Counted from the first letter of the stretch, positions 23,088-35,229 are shown. The stretch is DNA of 64,000 nt from Metarhizium brunneum (GCF_013426205.1 NC_089427.1:3472001-3536000); one strand, 5' to 3'. Numbers and translations: made by a program. Notes: generated by a model from the letters alone, not told the origin.

Positions 23088-25451
23088 ATGGACAAACCAC
23101 CGGCACCCATCTTCCGACGACAAAACGCCATACCATCCTCGTCCGCGATACCATCGTCGTCGCCGGCGTTCGGCACTCCCGTCCACCCTCCAAGGCCATT
23201 CAATGTCCAGGCGCCCAAGGCCGCGATTCTCCCCATCATCCTTCCGCCGGCCACCCTGCGGCCCCTTGCGTTTCGCACATTTACCAAGAAGCACTCGTTG
23301 ACCCTCACATCATCTGCCCTGCAAGAGCTGGCCTCCTTTATCGGGAGACATTGCGGCTCGGGATGGCGCGAGGAGGGTCTCGCCGAACGTGTACTGGAGG
23401 AGGTGGCTCGGGGTTGGAAGAACAGGAATGGCGGCGTCATAGTCGAAGGCACAAGTAAAGAGCTGCACGATATCCTAAAGACGCTCGAGGGCAACATGAG
23501 CGGAGGAAAGATTGTCGGACAGGCAAGAGGTCTGCCGAGAGGCGACAGCATGCTGGAAGTGCAAGACGGCGACGCCATCAACACGAGGCTCGGTATCCGA
23601 CCGACTACGCTCACGAGGGAGGACAGCAACGCCAGTTTCGGCATGTCAGGACTGGGGGTGCACGAGGAGGCGAATGACGACGACGACGATGACACAAACG
23701 ATCCGCGGGCTTGGCTGAATGTTGTCAATGCGTTTGAGCAGCCGCGGTTGGTCTATAATGTCGGCAAAAAACACTTTGAAAGGCGAGATCCCATGTCTAC
23801 ATGCAATCTTTACACATGACAGCTATTAACAACCTGCAGGGAAACGACAAAGCCATCGTTGCTCCCGCCCGCCTCTCACAAAACCACCGTGTTCCGAAAT
23901 CGATATCAAGTCATCCACCAGCGTCTACTCCGCAGCGAAGCATTCCAGACCTCGTCAGTGTCGTCGTCCCGCAAACGAGCCCTCCAACGCTCCCTCTCCA
24001 ATCAACAATCACTCAAAATCACACCCATCGCAAACATGCTTGGCCGCCACGGCAGCAACCACATGCTCCTCGGCCAACTAGTCATCCTACCCACAGGAGA
24101 TCTTGCCATAAGCGATCTCACCGGCACAATCGCCCTTGATCTCGGCCAAGCCGTCGCCATCCCCCAAGACTCGGCATGGTTCTGCCCCGGCATGGTCGTC
24201 CTAGTAGACGGCGTGTACGAAGAGGAAGAAGAGTCCGTCGGCAAAGGCCTCAGCGGCAGCAGCGGCGTGGGAGGAACCCTGGGCGGCCGATTCCAAGGCT
24301 TCTTCATCGGCCAGCCGCCGTGTGAAAAGCGCCAGGCAACACTGGGCATCAGCGGCCCAGAAGGCGGCCAGGACCACACCATCGGCGGCGGCTTCGGGTG
24401 GATCGACTTCCTCGGTGTCGGCAGCGAACGAGCGGTCGGGGCCAAGATGCGCCGAATCGAGCGCCGCCTCATGCACCAGCAGCCGTCCCAAGACGCCCCC
24501 GGTCGAGGCCGCGCCGTCGTGGTCGGCGAGCTCAACCTCGACCAGCCGCGCGCCCTCCAGGCCCTGCGCAAGATCCTGTCCCTCTACGCCGCCGAGCCGC
24601 AGGGCTCCGCCCCCGTGACGTTTGTCCTGGCGGGCAACTTCACGCAGCACGCCGTCATGGCCCGTGGCGGCAGTGGCGGCAGCATCGAGTACAAGGAATA
24701 CTTTGATGCCCTGGCATCCGCGCTGTCAGACTTCCCCACGCTCCTGCAGGCGTCGACCTTTGTCTTCGTGCCCGGCGACAACGACGGCTGGGTCTCGTCC
24801 TTTGCCGCCGGCGCCTCCGCGCCGCTGCCCCGCAAACCCGTCCCGGACATGTTCACCTCCCGCATCCGCCGGGCCTTTGCCACCGCCAACGCGGAAGCCG
24901 GCGGCGGCCACGGCGTCCACGGCTCCGCGGTATGGACCTCCAACCCGAGCCGCCTGACGCTCTTCGGCCCCAACCACGAGCTGGTCCTCTTCCGCGACGA
25001 CCTGTCGGCCCGTCTGCGCCGCACGTCCGTCGCCGTGAAGCGCGGCGCCGACGACCCCGAAGGCGCGCCACCAGAGGACGAGGACCCGGCCGCCGACGAC
25101 GCCATGCAACTCGACGACGCCCACGAAGCACCCGCAAAGCCCGGCCCCGTCGCAGACGACGTGCGCACCGCCCAGAAACTGGTCAAGACCCTCCTCGACC
25201 AGGGCTACCTCGCGCCCTTTAGACAGTCCGTCCGCCCCGTGCACTGGGACTACTCCTCCTCGCTGCACTTGTACCCGCTCCCCTCGGCCATGGCCCTCAT
25301 CGACACGACGGCGCCGCCGTTCTGCATCACCTACGAGGGCTGCCACGTCATGAACCCCGGCAGCGTGCTGGTCCCGGGGCGCAAGGGCGTAGCCAGATGG
25401 ATAGAATACGAGATGGGGCGGCAGGGGAAATTACGCGAATGCACATTATAA
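23088..25451 (+). CDS. DPB2: DNA polymerase epsilon subunit B (Dpb2)
   Basis: Exons 23088-23794 and 23840-25451 encode 772 residues; yeast Dpb2 is about 690. It is the essential non-catalytic B subunit of the leading-strand replicase and also contacts GINS during CMG assembly. The N-terminal part opens MDKPPAPIFRRQ and includes QPRLVYNVGKKHFE. After the intron come LLPPASHKT and NRYQVIHQRLL, then an OB-fold (LGQLVILPTGDLAISDLTG). A calcineurin-like phosphoesterase fold follows (VVVGELNLDQPRAL, FVLAGNF, VFVPGDNDGW), which in B subunits lacks the metal-binding residues. The intron is 45 nt with a weak donor GTCTAC and good branch and acceptor sites, so that junction is the least certain point. 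An upstream in-frame Met at 23073 is possible. An acidic low-complexity linker follows residue 320. It converges with the next gene, 106 bp away. Confidence 0.93.
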
Positions 25452-25557
25452 CAGCCATCTTAATACAACTATTTCAAGAAGAAAAAAACAAAGTATATCA
25501 ATATCCAACCGTGTACATCTTTTTTCACCCTATCCAAACTCCAAATACATAGTCCAT

Positions 25558-28500
25558 CTATTCCAGCAGCAGCTCGTCCTCGCCCAAAACACCAAACAGA
25601 CTCTCAATCTCCCTCTCCACCTTTTTCAACTCGGCCGCCACCTGCGCGGTAACAAGCGTGTACGCGTACAGCAGCGCGTAGTCCTTCTCTTCAACCACCT
25701 CCATTCTCTTGTTGGAACCGTCACCCCCGACGTCGTCCTCTTGACTCCGCATGTGTTCCTTGCGGAACTGGTACATCTTGCCTAGCAGCTGGTCCTTTGC
25801 CGAGTCGATTGTCGGAATGGCATCCGTGAGCGGGTACTCGAGCATGATGCACGACGCGAGGACCTGCAGCACGTGGCAGATGCGCTGGCACAGCCGGACG
25901 CGCTCGTCGGCGGTGAAGACGAGCAGCGCGCGCTCGCCCGCCGACACCGTCTCGTGGCGCTGCGTCAGGAGGCGCATCGCGTAGAAGCCGTCGAGCATGT
26001 GCTTGGTCGAGTGCATGATGCGGGCATAGGCCGCGTCGGGGAAGGGCCCGCGCAGCTCGAATTCCGACTTGGCCGAGTTGCGTAGGGTCTCCAGCTTGAA
26101 CGCTACGCAGAGGAAGTTTTAGTTAAACCGAATCAGTGGCACAGAGGACAACACTTACCGTATCGCTGGAGGGCTTCTTGCTCCCCTTCCTTCATGTAGT
26201 CCAGCGTGTTGTTGCTCTTGAGGAGAATGCTCAGCGGGCCTCGCTTCCAAATGAGCCCCAGCTGGAGGTAGAGCACCGACAGGCCCTCCTTGAACTTCTT
26301 GCGGCCGGATATCGGCCAGAGCAGCCGGCAGATAATCATGCCCCAGATGATGCCTAGCACCACGGCCACGACTCGGTGGTAGGCAATGTTGAAAATGAGC
26401 GGGTTCTTGCCGCCTTCGTCGTCGTCGTCGTCGTCCACGTCTAGGGATATACTGTATGCGTAGAGGACAATGACATTGTACGCTAGGAGGGCGATGCGAC
26501 CCAACGGGCCGTTCTTGACGACGAGAATCATGTAAAAGTTCCAGAGCGCCATCAGCCACCCGCATAGGGCGAGGACGTACGCGTTGCCTTGGCTCGCTAG
26601 CCATGACACGCAGGCGCATGCTGCGCCGATGAGGGTGCCGATGAGACGAGATGTAGATGTCGTGTTTGACGCGCCAGTCGTCATACCCACGACAATCATG
26701 TACGACAGCAGACCCCATTCTCCTCGCCACTGCTGGTACAGGGGTCTCGTGGCGGGTATGAAGGCGAATTGTGCCCAGAGCACAGCCCCAATGCCGACCT
26801 TGATACCGAATAGGATGTCTTCGCGGGCTAGGAACCGCATCACCCCGAGCACCTTCTGGGACAGTTTGCGCTGGAAAGAGCTTGCACTCGGCGCTGCATC
26901 CCAGTGGAAAGAGTCTCGCCGTTTTCTCATAGAATCCGGGATGCCCTTTGGGACTGCTGATTTCTTCAAACCACGAACGGTGGTCTTTCTTTTTTGGAGG
27001 AGAGATTCGCACTCTGGGTCGTCGGAGAGGGTTGGCGGCAGTGTTCGTTTCCAGAATTTGAGCCACTCCCAGCTGCGGGAGTGCGATTCAGTGACGTGCT
27101 GCAGCTCTTCGAGTACATCTAGATAAGAGTCCATTTCGTCTGCTACAGCTTGGAGACTAAAGGAAAAGTGGCCACAAGCTGCGGCGACTTCTTCGATATC
27201 AGCCTGGATCGCTGCGGACCGTGAGCGCTCGAGCTCCACTGTCTTGTAAAGCTCTTGCAACGCGTTGCTTTTTGCACGGTTGAACAGATTTATGGCATCC
27301 CGCAGACTCTCCCGAAGATGGTCGTTGACTTTAACTTGTGTCACTGGGTCCTCTCCAAAAGGCAATTCTCGAAGCGTTTCAGAGAGCGTGTATGCTAGAG
27401 ATTTGAGAGAAGGGCCAAGCATAGTTATGAATAGCGAAAATATGTCGGATGGTGTTCGGAACAGGGATGAGCTAAAAAGCGTGGGCTCACTTTGCGCAAG
27501 CAATGTCAGCCTTTGGTCCTCGTCATCTTCTTCAATGACAGACAGGGAGTCGCCGGTACTGTCCAGGATGAGCGAGGCGGTTCGCCGAAATTTTGGGGAC
27601 ACAAGGGATGCTCCGGGAGACAATACACCAGGTTCCTGCGAGAGCACGGGTGCTTCGCTCAAAAGTGCGATCTGAGTTGATAGCGAACTTCGCAAACCAC
27701 CAATGGCCTGATACACAGACTCGACAGCTTTGAAGAGACGCTTATCCAGCTTGTATATCTTTTCTCGGCCCATGAAATAATGCTCTAGTTTGGCTTCGCG
27801 CAGACTCTTGGACATTTCCGTATAAGCCGAAGTGAAATTGCTCCGTACCTGAGCGTAGACTGGCGAATTAATTTCGTCTTCAGTCCCATTCAAGAAGCCC
27901 CTTGTGATGATGGACAGTCTGTCGCTCATGCATACCGACGCTGTGACGACCGCCTCGCGCAAAACTCGTCGGGCGGATAGGCGCCATACCAGCAAATTAA
28001 CGGCCACGGAGAATATGATGCCCACACACAGCATCTTGATCACCTGGACAATCTTATCTCCAGAGAAGAAGCCGTCCTGCACTGACTGCTCCTTGGTAAT
28101 GACGGTAATAATGGCCATGGACGCAAGTGTTGTAGCCACGTTGACAAGAGGCTGGTTCAGTCTCTGTTTAACCCATCCAACGAACCCTAGCCCTCCCCCA
28201 ACAAAGATGATTAATACGACGGCGTGTGCAGGGACGACAGACCCCGTGCTCGTTCGCGAAGCAATTCCCGCAACCATGGACAAGACGCAAACAATCTCCG
28301 CATACGCCACGGCAATGAGGGCTATGAAAACGGCTTCTAGCATCGATCCTATGGTACGCGCTGGGTGGAAGTAAACCGTCAGCGTAGCAACGATGTGTTT
28401 GCCGTCTCGGTGGCCAAGGAAGTCGGACAGAAGAGGCCAGAAGGTAGCAGTGCTGCCAAGGAGGTACGCCAGCGTACACTTGAGCACTTGGTGGCCGTCG

Positions 28501-28586
28501 CGTGAGTTTAGCCATTGCCAAACGGACTTGGCCCTCGTCTTTGCGACGCGTGCCGACCAGCGAATGCTGTCGGTAGCCTGTCCCAT
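25558..28586 (-). CDS. Bre4-like / fusaric-acid-resistance-type membrane protein
   Basis: Exons 28586-26159 and 26102-25558, with a 56-nt intron (donor GTAAGT, acceptor CGTAG), give 990 residues. The N-terminal third has several membrane helices starting around residue 35 (KCTLAYLLGSTATFWPLLSD). A long soluble region with helical stretches follows. A second group of helices runs from about residue 590 to 760 (LFGIKVGIGAVLWAQFAF, LIGTLIGAACACVSWLA). The C-terminal cytosolic part is helical. This is the layout of the fungal ArAE_2_N / FUSC_2 / ArAE_2 family, which includes S. pombe Bre4 (brefeldin A sensitivity) and relatives of bacterial aromatic-acid exporters. A role in efflux or Golgi/ER transport is inferred from the family. 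A run of Asp near residue 720 comes from a short GTC-type repeat at 26418-26435. Confidence 0.88.
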
Positions 28587-29534
28587 GGACGATCGTCGTT
28601 CCAGCCTCCTGCCGCTGCTGCCCGATGCTATGCTGCTTGATGTTCGGAGTGTAAATTGGCGTCTGGAGCGTTCGCCAGTGGTGGGGATGACAAATGTGCC
28701 GTTGCGCAGTTTCTATCCAGCATTGCGATTAGCCCCGAGGACAACTAGACGGCTGCACAAATACATACACCCCTCTTGGACAGCCGGGCAGGCGGCCATG
28801 GGCCTGCCGAGGAGCTGTCGCCGGAGCTCATGGCGCTCGAAAATCACGTCGCGACGTAGCGTTGGGGTGGTTGGTCGCGTTGGATGCACGAAGAGGCGTC
28901 GTCATTGTTTTCAGCTCGCGCGAGGATGATCAAGCTCTTTGTTCGGCTGGACCGCTCAACGTCTTGCAGAGACCTTGCCACGTATAGAGATTTGCCTTGC
29001 CATGCACGTCGGCATGCCAAGTCGGTGAGGATGCGGCACGGCCAAGCGACGACGGTCAGAATTGTTGGACAACAGGAACATTCAATGTTCAAGTTCAGGT
29101 ACGGGCATGGAGTACCGACGAGTTTGGTTGGGCACAAGTCGCACCCAATTCGGCATTGAGCCACTACAAGTACGTACTCCGTACAGGGGTAGCTCTCCAC
29201 CATTCAGCCTCAAGTGCTCCAATCTGCAACCACATGCAGACCTTGAATCCCCACACCAGCTCCAACGTCGTTAACGCTTCCAACTTCCTGGGAATCGATG
29301 GGAATCGACATGGCTGCCACCGCCCGCGTCTGTCATTACTGGCAAGTCACTCATGGAATATATTTTCAAGTCACACAATATGGACTGACAATGGCAAGGT
29401 ATCAAGATCCTCGTGCCACATGCAGAATTACCCTCCTGCAGTATCCATGACCGAAAAGGCAACATCACCAAGGGGAATGGATTTATTTTCGCACTCTAGG
29501 ATGGACCGCACACATCGCGGCCGAAATGACCAAC
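28587..29534. other. Intergenic region upstream of the Bre4-like gene
   Basis: No reading frame here resembles a protein. It holds the promoter and 5' leader of the minus-strand Bre4-like gene and the 3' end of the metallo-hydrolase gene. One ACTCCGTA half-site, GTACTCCGTAC at 29174-29184, belongs to the recurring palindrome family described in the findings. Confidence 0.6.
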
Positions 29535-30401
29535 CTAGATCCTAGATTGGGCAGCCTGAACTGCGGCCTGGGCACCCAGAATAATGGCCCCAACATTGAA
29601 CCTATCCGGATACCGCTTCGTCATGGCACCAACCACGTCCCTCGCCGACTTTGGGTTCCCCTTCAAAACGTCTTCAAACGCCCGGATATACTCCTTGGTT
29701 TTGTCCAAATGCCACCGCCCCAGAATCTCCCCCTCCTGGCAGTGCCCCGGAACGACGTGCAGCGGATCCAGCGCTTCCACCTTCTCGACGGCTCTGATCC
29801 ATTCCGCCCTCTTGGCAGGCGTGTTCGTCTCCATCAACATCTGGTGCACCTGGCCGTACACCACGTCTCCGCAAACAGCAAGCCGCAACGCAGGCACCCA
29901 GAGGACCGTCGAGTCGTACGTGTCAGAGTGTCCTACCTCGACGGCCTGCAGCTCCCACTGATTGAGCGTAAACTTGTTGTCCCGCGGCAACGGCTCAGCC
30001 AGGACAAACGGCTGCTGGATCTCGCCGGGGAACCGAGAGTCCCACTGGAAGCGGAAGACGTTCTCTTCCACCTGCTGCTTCATGTGCTGTACGGTCCCGG
30101 CCGTGGCCACGGGCTTGGCCTCGGGGAATTCCTGCACCAGGAGAGGAATGCCGAAGAAGTGGTCGCCGTGGCCGTGGGTGATGTATATGTATGAGAGTGC
30201 TCGGTTGGGCGCTATCCGGCGGATCCAGGCGATGAGCTCCTTGGTTTGGGCGATGGTGATGGGCGTGTCTACGAGGACGGCGTGGGTTGCCGAGTAGATG
30301 AGTGTGCAGGAGATGGGGGACCAGAGTCCGCCGCCGCTACCTTTGCCCGGGTTCTTGAACGGGACTGGCGGTGCGATGTATACTGCTGCGCGGAGAGACA
30401 T
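29535..30401 (-). CDS. Metallo-beta-lactamase-fold hydrolase
   Basis: A single exon encoding 288 residues. The metal-binding signature HGHGDHFFG (HxHxDH) lies near residue 96. Further ligands are the His of GHSDTYDS, the Asp of AVCGDVVYG and the His of VVPGHCQEG, the full set for a binuclear zinc site of this superfamily. The N-terminus (PISCTLIYSATHAVLVDTP) is the usual first beta strands, and there is no signal peptide or membrane segment. Substrate cannot be read from the sequence; family members include lactonases, glyoxalase II-like enzymes and detoxifying hydrolases. It is divergent from the HAD gene, across about 0.9 kb. The start Met is followed by SLRAAVYIAPP, without a plausible upstream extension. 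Confidence 0.88.
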   Translation of the reverse strand: MSLRAAVYIAPPVPFKNPGKGSGGGLWSPISCTLIYSATHAVLVDTPITIAQTKELIAWIRRIAPNRALSYIYITHGHGDHFFGIPLLVQEFPEAKPVATAGTVQHMKQQVEENVFRFQWDSRFPGEIQQPFVLAEPLPRDNKFTLNQWELQAVEVGHSDTYDSTVLWVPALRLAVCGDVVYGQVHQMLMETNTPAKRAEWIRAVEKVEALDPLHVVPGHCQEGEILGRWHLDKTKEYIRAFEDVLKGNPKSARDVVGAMTKRYPDRFNVGAIILGAQAAVQAAQSRI

Positions 30402-31328
30402 GATGGTGATGGGGTTATATGGACGGATGATGTGATGATTGACTACGGGGACGGAAGAGCTGAAGAGCAGGTGATGGAATACTTATACCCAACAAGGGGG
30501 GAAGAACCCCTCGATGTTGCCGATTCTGATGCTGCCCGGCATAGGTGTAGATGTGCCTCGGGTCGAAATGATCACCTCATCAACCGTGTAGTTGACTGGC
30601 ACACCACCCAGATCTACAAGCGTACCGGCACTTCCCCACAAAATCAGACCGTTGTGTATTTGACGGGGTAAATACATCAAAGGGTATGTAATCAGGAAAA
30701 TCTTGCTCGTGGGTACCATTTTCGGCTGTGAAGTGACAGTTGCTCAGCCAGCTGTCTGGGCGTGGCAGCATGGCCAACCGGGGTTCAGCAGCAAGATGAT
30801 TTGGTGCGCGCTTGTCTATCGCTCTTTGGCGTCATGTCTGCCTATGTAAATAAAAGACATACACCGCTCTTGAAAAACGATTGTGCCCCCATGCATCATG
30901 AGCCCGAAGCCAAAAAAAAGACGGGATTCTTACAAAATAGCAAGGCTGGATCATACAAAGCATATGGAGGTAGATAAACACCAAGCATCCTTGTCCAGAC
31001 CCGATTCAAATATTGTGTCTTGTCCATTGGGAGACAGCCAGGCGTTGATACCTGCACATATCAGCCACCCTTACTCACCTCCAAGCGCCCAATTTCCCGC
31101 TCCCCAAAACTATATATGTAGCAATCCGCCATTTGCCAAACCACAACCATCAACCATCCATCATGGCAGCCTCCAAAGCACACCACACCACCCATCTGCA
31201 ATCCATCGGAGCAGCCCGCCTCGCCGAGTGGGACCCCCTCACCTCCAACCAAGCAGCCAAACCACGTCACGCCCTTGCCAGTCCCGAGCCTCACTCAACC
31301 ACCATCACATAAACCCGTAGCAGCGTCC
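30402..31328. promoter_or_regulatory. Shared divergent promoter region, metallo-hydrolase and HAD genes
   Basis: About 0.9 kb between two divergent starts with no supported gene. A TATA-like CTATATATGTAG lies at 31110-31121 on the plus strand, about 215 bp before the chosen HAD start and about 50 bp before another ATG at 31163. Confidence 0.5.
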
Positions 31329-32176
31329 ATGCGCCGCCTCCTACATGCATCATCAGCAATGGCCTCGGCAGCGCGCCCCCGATTCGCGCCCCTGAAGAAG
31401 GGAGCGCCGCCGACCACGGCCCCAAAACTCCAAGGCATAGTCTTTGACATGGACGGAACACTATGGTGAGAACAACACAAACAATGCAGCCTCCACAGCC
31501 TCGCTCCAAAAAAACCCTTACCAAGACGTGACAAAGCCTGCCCCAAACCCACATGTTCGCAGACATGCGCCGGGCGCTCGGCATCCCCAAGACGACCGAC
31601 ATCCTGCAGCACATCGAGTCGCTCCCCCCGCCGCGGCAGGCGACGGCCAGCGAGGCCGTCCGCTCCATCGAGCGGCAGGCCATGGCCTCGCAGGCGCCGC
31701 AGCCCGGGCTCGTCGCCCTCATGGCCTACCTCGACGACCGCGCCGTGCCCAAGGCCATCTGCACGCGCAACTTTGACGTGCCCGTGCGGCACCTGCTCGA
31801 CACCTTCCTCCCCGCGTCGCCCTTCGACCCCGTCGTCACGAGGGCCTTCAAGCCGCCCAAGCCCGACCCCGCGGGCATCCTGCACATCGCCCGCCGCTGG
31901 GGGCTGCCGGGCGCCGCCGGCCTCATCATGGTCGGCGACTCCATCGACGACATGGCCGCCGGCAGGAGGGCCGGCGCCGCCACCGTCCTGCTCGTCAACG
32001 GCGTCAACGGGGGGCTGGCCGCCCACGAGTACACCGACCTCGTCATCGAGCGCCTGGATGACCTGGTGGCCATCTTGGAGGATGGCTTCCAGGGGCGAGA
32101 CGCCAGCCAGCGGCGTGACGGGGCGGGCGGCAAGGACGGCCACTTGGCCGATGAGCCTACCAGTGCTGCTTTATAA
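31329..32176 (+). CDS. HAD-superfamily hydrolase, possibly mitochondrial
   Basis: Exons 31329-31465 and 31537-32176 give 258 residues. Motif I is VFDMDGTLC with the nucleophile Asp, the last residue being completed across the intron. Motif II is the Thr of AICTRNFDVP, motif III the Lys of FKPPKPDP, and motif IV GDSIDDMAAGRRAG. The N-terminus MRRLLHASSAMASAARPRF is Arg- and Ser-rich with no acid, as in mitochondrial presequences. The cap is small, between motifs I and II. The 71-nt intron has donor GTGAGA, and its acceptor AAAG is chosen because it restores the CLPQTHMF frame. A start at 31359 is possible. A start at 31163 with a 43-nt intron (31281-31323, weak donor GTCCCG) also stays in frame. 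Substrate is not known; a phosphatase is the default guess. Confidence 0.85.
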
Positions 32177-32780
32177 TGTGAAGGAAAGGGAAAAGGTGAC
32201 GGCCGGCACCTCCTTGGCTTGATCTAATTCTTAGACTCGTTTTTGTCGTATAGATTTACGCATACATTTTAGAACAGAAAAAAGTATGGTTCCATTTTGG
32301 GCTCGCTTCTTGCTATCCCAACGCCGGAGCTGCTCAAACTAAAATCACAAATCCTTGCATATTCCGCGTGCACTATCCTGTCCTTGATGACAACTCTTCC
32401 CAACAGTCAGTTCCGCCGGAACCTTGAGCACAAAACACATCATGAAAGGACGACAAGCAATGGTCAAAATTCTCTCCTCTTCTTCGTTTTCTTCTTCTTC
32501 TTCTTCTTCTTCTTCTTCTTCTTCTTCTTCTTCTTCTCCAAGCATGACGGATGATACACGGGTTTGCTTGAATCGCCTCGCTTCCGCTGGGCACCAAAGA
32601 GCAAGAATGTGTGAATAATGATGTCATAAAATCAATGCGCCGAGTGATGCTACGCTGACTCGCAGAGTTTTGCAGCGTTCAGAGTCTTGTCATGGTGGAA
32701 GGGGGAAAGCACATGATAGTTTTGCCACGTGGTTTGCTCCATGTTTTCCCTCCGTTGTCCAGAAGGTCATGGTCTTCCCA
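32177..32780. other. Convergent intergenic region with TTC microsatellite
   Basis: Probable 3' untranslated regions of the HAD and Ste7 genes. No gene is seen. Reading frames here of about 65-90 codons are translations of the TTC repeat. Confidence 0.6.
32490..32537. repeat. (TTC)n microsatellite
   Basis: About 15-16 perfect tandem TTC units, preceded by imperfect CT-rich sequence from 32471. Confidence 0.95.
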
Positions 32781-34491
32781 TTATAATCCGTAGCTAGGGC
32801 TGGGATTTGGGGGCAATCCAAACGTGGCTTGGCGGCGAGTCTCCCTGCGGAAATCATCAGGAGTCTGTCGTCGTGCCAGTGGCGGTGGCATTGGGTTTCC
32901 TGGGGGCCCTGCGCGGACCGGAAGGCTAAATGTTGCCGAGCTCGCACTCGCAGGGCCTGACAGTTCTGCATAGTGTGATGTTTGGGGCACTGAATTCGTC
33001 GTTGCCACTCTCATTCCCATCCCGGGGTGTGGTACTGAGCCAGGCGTCCTGATGTTGCCGTTCCTGCTGGGTGAACGGCTAGGTTGATCGCGGGGTGAAA
33101 TGATTCCAGCCCCGCCAATGGGGATATCACCAGAGGTGGGTGTGGGTGTCATGCGGTCTTCGTTTTGTGTCAAGTAGGTTGGGGAGTCGCTAGACCGAAG
33201 AAGATCTTGAGTGGCGGGTGATAGTTGAGGTGCGAGGTGTGATTTGCGATTGTCTCTCTCCATGAGGCCAAATGCCCACTCGCGAAGATCAACAGGAGTC
33301 CTTTTGGCAGCCTGTACAAATGGGTCGTGGTCCTGTACACATGTTAAACCCCAAAGAAAATTCGCAAGTGAGTAGATTTTGTCAACTTACATAAAGCTCC
33401 TGTGGTGTTGGCCGCTGATCAGGTTGCTTGTAGAGGCACTTTTGAATCATGTCTTCCAGAATGCTAGGGAATGCGTCACTCTTGGGCAATCGTGGTGCGG
33501 GCTCGTGCACAATCTGTTGTAGCAGATCCAGAATACCAGCTGGAGCGCAATCCTCGTCGGAAAACTGTTCGCTCGATGCGAATGGGAACTTGCCAATGGC
33601 AAGCTCCATGACAGTCAAGCCGAAACTCCACACATCCGATTTGACCGTGTACCTTTCGCCCTGAATTCTCTCCGGGGCCATGTACGTTGAAGTGCCCACA
33701 AACGTGTCGGCAATCGAATTAATCAGTTCGCCAGAAACGCCAAAATCACACAACTTGATAGACCCTCGAGAGTTGACAAGAATGTTGGACGGCTTGATAT
33801 CTCTGTGCATGATGTGGTGCTTTGAGTAGAGGTACGTCAAGCCTCCTAGGGTGGCTTCGGCGATTTTCCCAAGGACATCAACCCGAACAGGCCCGAAGAC
33901 TCTCGAAACTCGATCCAGTGAGCTGTGAAGGGTATATTTGTCAGTACAATATTCAAACTTTTTGCTAAGAAATCAGATTGCGCGGTTCCGCGGCTCACCC
34001 CACGTCCATATACTCCATACACATGATGACATCGTTATTGCTGTTGAGAAATGCGCCGTAAAAGTTGACAATGTAGTCAGAATGGCATCCGTGCATAATC
34101 TGAAGTTCTCGGACGATTCGCTTGCGCATTTCCTTCTTTGCCTCGACATGGATAACCTGTGCCATTGTTAGCATCGCGTCGTGGTTGCAGTGGGTTGGGG
34201 AATAGAACCGACCTTGCGAGCCATTACCGTGCCGGTGGTAAGGTGCTTGACTTTGCTAACGGTGCCTCCATTTCCGGATCCAAGCTCCTTCATTATTTCC
34301 AGATCTTGGGGTCTCAGGTCCAGCTTGTACTCGATACCAATCTCGAGCTGCTCGTCTTTGTTATCATCTCTGCCGCCGTCAGCGCCGGACCAGCTTTCCG
34401 CAGTTGGCGGGGGTCGCGGGGCTGCAGGTGTCAGGGCAAGACCCTTGACATTCTTGCGCTTCATCGAGCGCGGCGCGAACGGATCAGCCAT
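32781..34491 (-). CDS. STE7: Ste7-type MAP kinase kinase
   Basis: Four exons (34491-34213, 34156-33999, 33922-33391, 33332-32781) give 506 residues. The N-terminus has a basic-hydrophobic MAPK docking site, KRKNVKGLAL (residues 11-20). The kinase domain shows the glycine loop GSGNGGTV (71-78), catalytic Lys93, HRDIKPSN (Asp187), DFG (205-207), activation-loop acceptors Ser215 and Thr219 with the MEK spacing SxxxT, and APE. After the kinase domain come about 160 Ser/Pro-rich residues. Ste7 homologues phosphorylate the Fus3/Kss1-type MAPK of the pheromone and invasive-growth pathway (Mst7-Pmk1 in Magnaporthe). Assignment to Ste7 rather than Mkk1 or Pbs2 rests on the N-terminus and overall likeness, which I cannot confirm by alignment. 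Its introns are 56, 76 and 58 nt. Confidence 0.9.
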
Positions 34492-35213
34492 GGTGTTGAA
34501 TGGCACTCGTCAAAGGAGCTCTAGAGCTGGTGAGCTGGTGCTGCTGTTCCGGACACTGTCGCTCTCGTGGAGCGGCGGGGAGGTAATGAGGGACTGGCAG
34601 TTGGTTTTGGTCGGTGGGACAGTCTCGAGAGGCTCAGACAAGATATGTGCTCGCTGGCATTCCCCCCTATTTGCTTCTGCGGAACAAAACAAAGGCGGGG
34701 CGTCAATGGTAGCGAGATATCGTTGCAACGTCTCGGACTGTTCGGCCGACAGACGCAAATATGACGAGAGCTGAGACCAGATTGCTGCCGACAACGGGTA
34801 TGATCAAGGTTGGTATGTGAAGTCTGGTGTAGTCGGGCTGACGCAAACCTTGCTCAAGGCCGTAACAACTCGCGCCTGGCTTGCCGCTGGGGGAGGACGC
34901 TGAGCAGTGAGGGGTGGCCACCACTTTGAAGTTGGATCACACACCCACACCCACACGCAGCCGTAGCCTCAAGCGCCAAGTCGAGGGGTCTGAGTCGGTG
35001 CCTGGCCTGCTGGCTGCGTTGAAAGACGTGGAGGAGTGCTGGAGTGCTGGAGTGTTTGCAGGACTCGGCGCTCGGGTTGCTCGATTGGTGGGGTTCCTCC
35101 GGGTCTTGGACTCGTGGCGTCTCTTTGGGTGCTTGGGTCCCCTGGGTCCCCTGGGTCACCGGGGGCTATTGGGCGGTTGCGAAATGACTCGACTGACGTG
35201 CCTATGCAACTAC

Positions 35214-35229
35214 TACGGAGTACTCCGTA
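35214..35229. promoter_or_regulatory. Perfect 16-bp palindrome TACGGAGTACTCCGTA
   Basis: The sequence equals its own reverse complement over 16 bases. Half-sites of the same motif lie in other intergenic stretches of this window. It could bind a dimeric factor; that is inference. Confidence 0.5.

Noticed and set aside
23024..25346. Long minus-strand frames across DPB2 (up to 234 codons)
   Set aside because: They are shadows of G+C-rich DPB2 codons with Arg/Ala-rich composition. DPB2 itself is identified by family motifs on the plus strand.
31295..32143. 282-codon minus-strand frame opposite the HAD gene
   Set aside because: It is a shadow frame. The HAD motifs I-IV are on the plus strand in order.
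34510..34794. 94-codon minus-strand frame ending 18 bases before the STE7 start
   Set aside because: It might be an upstream ORF but has no motif and no evidence that the leader extends so far; not listed as a gene.
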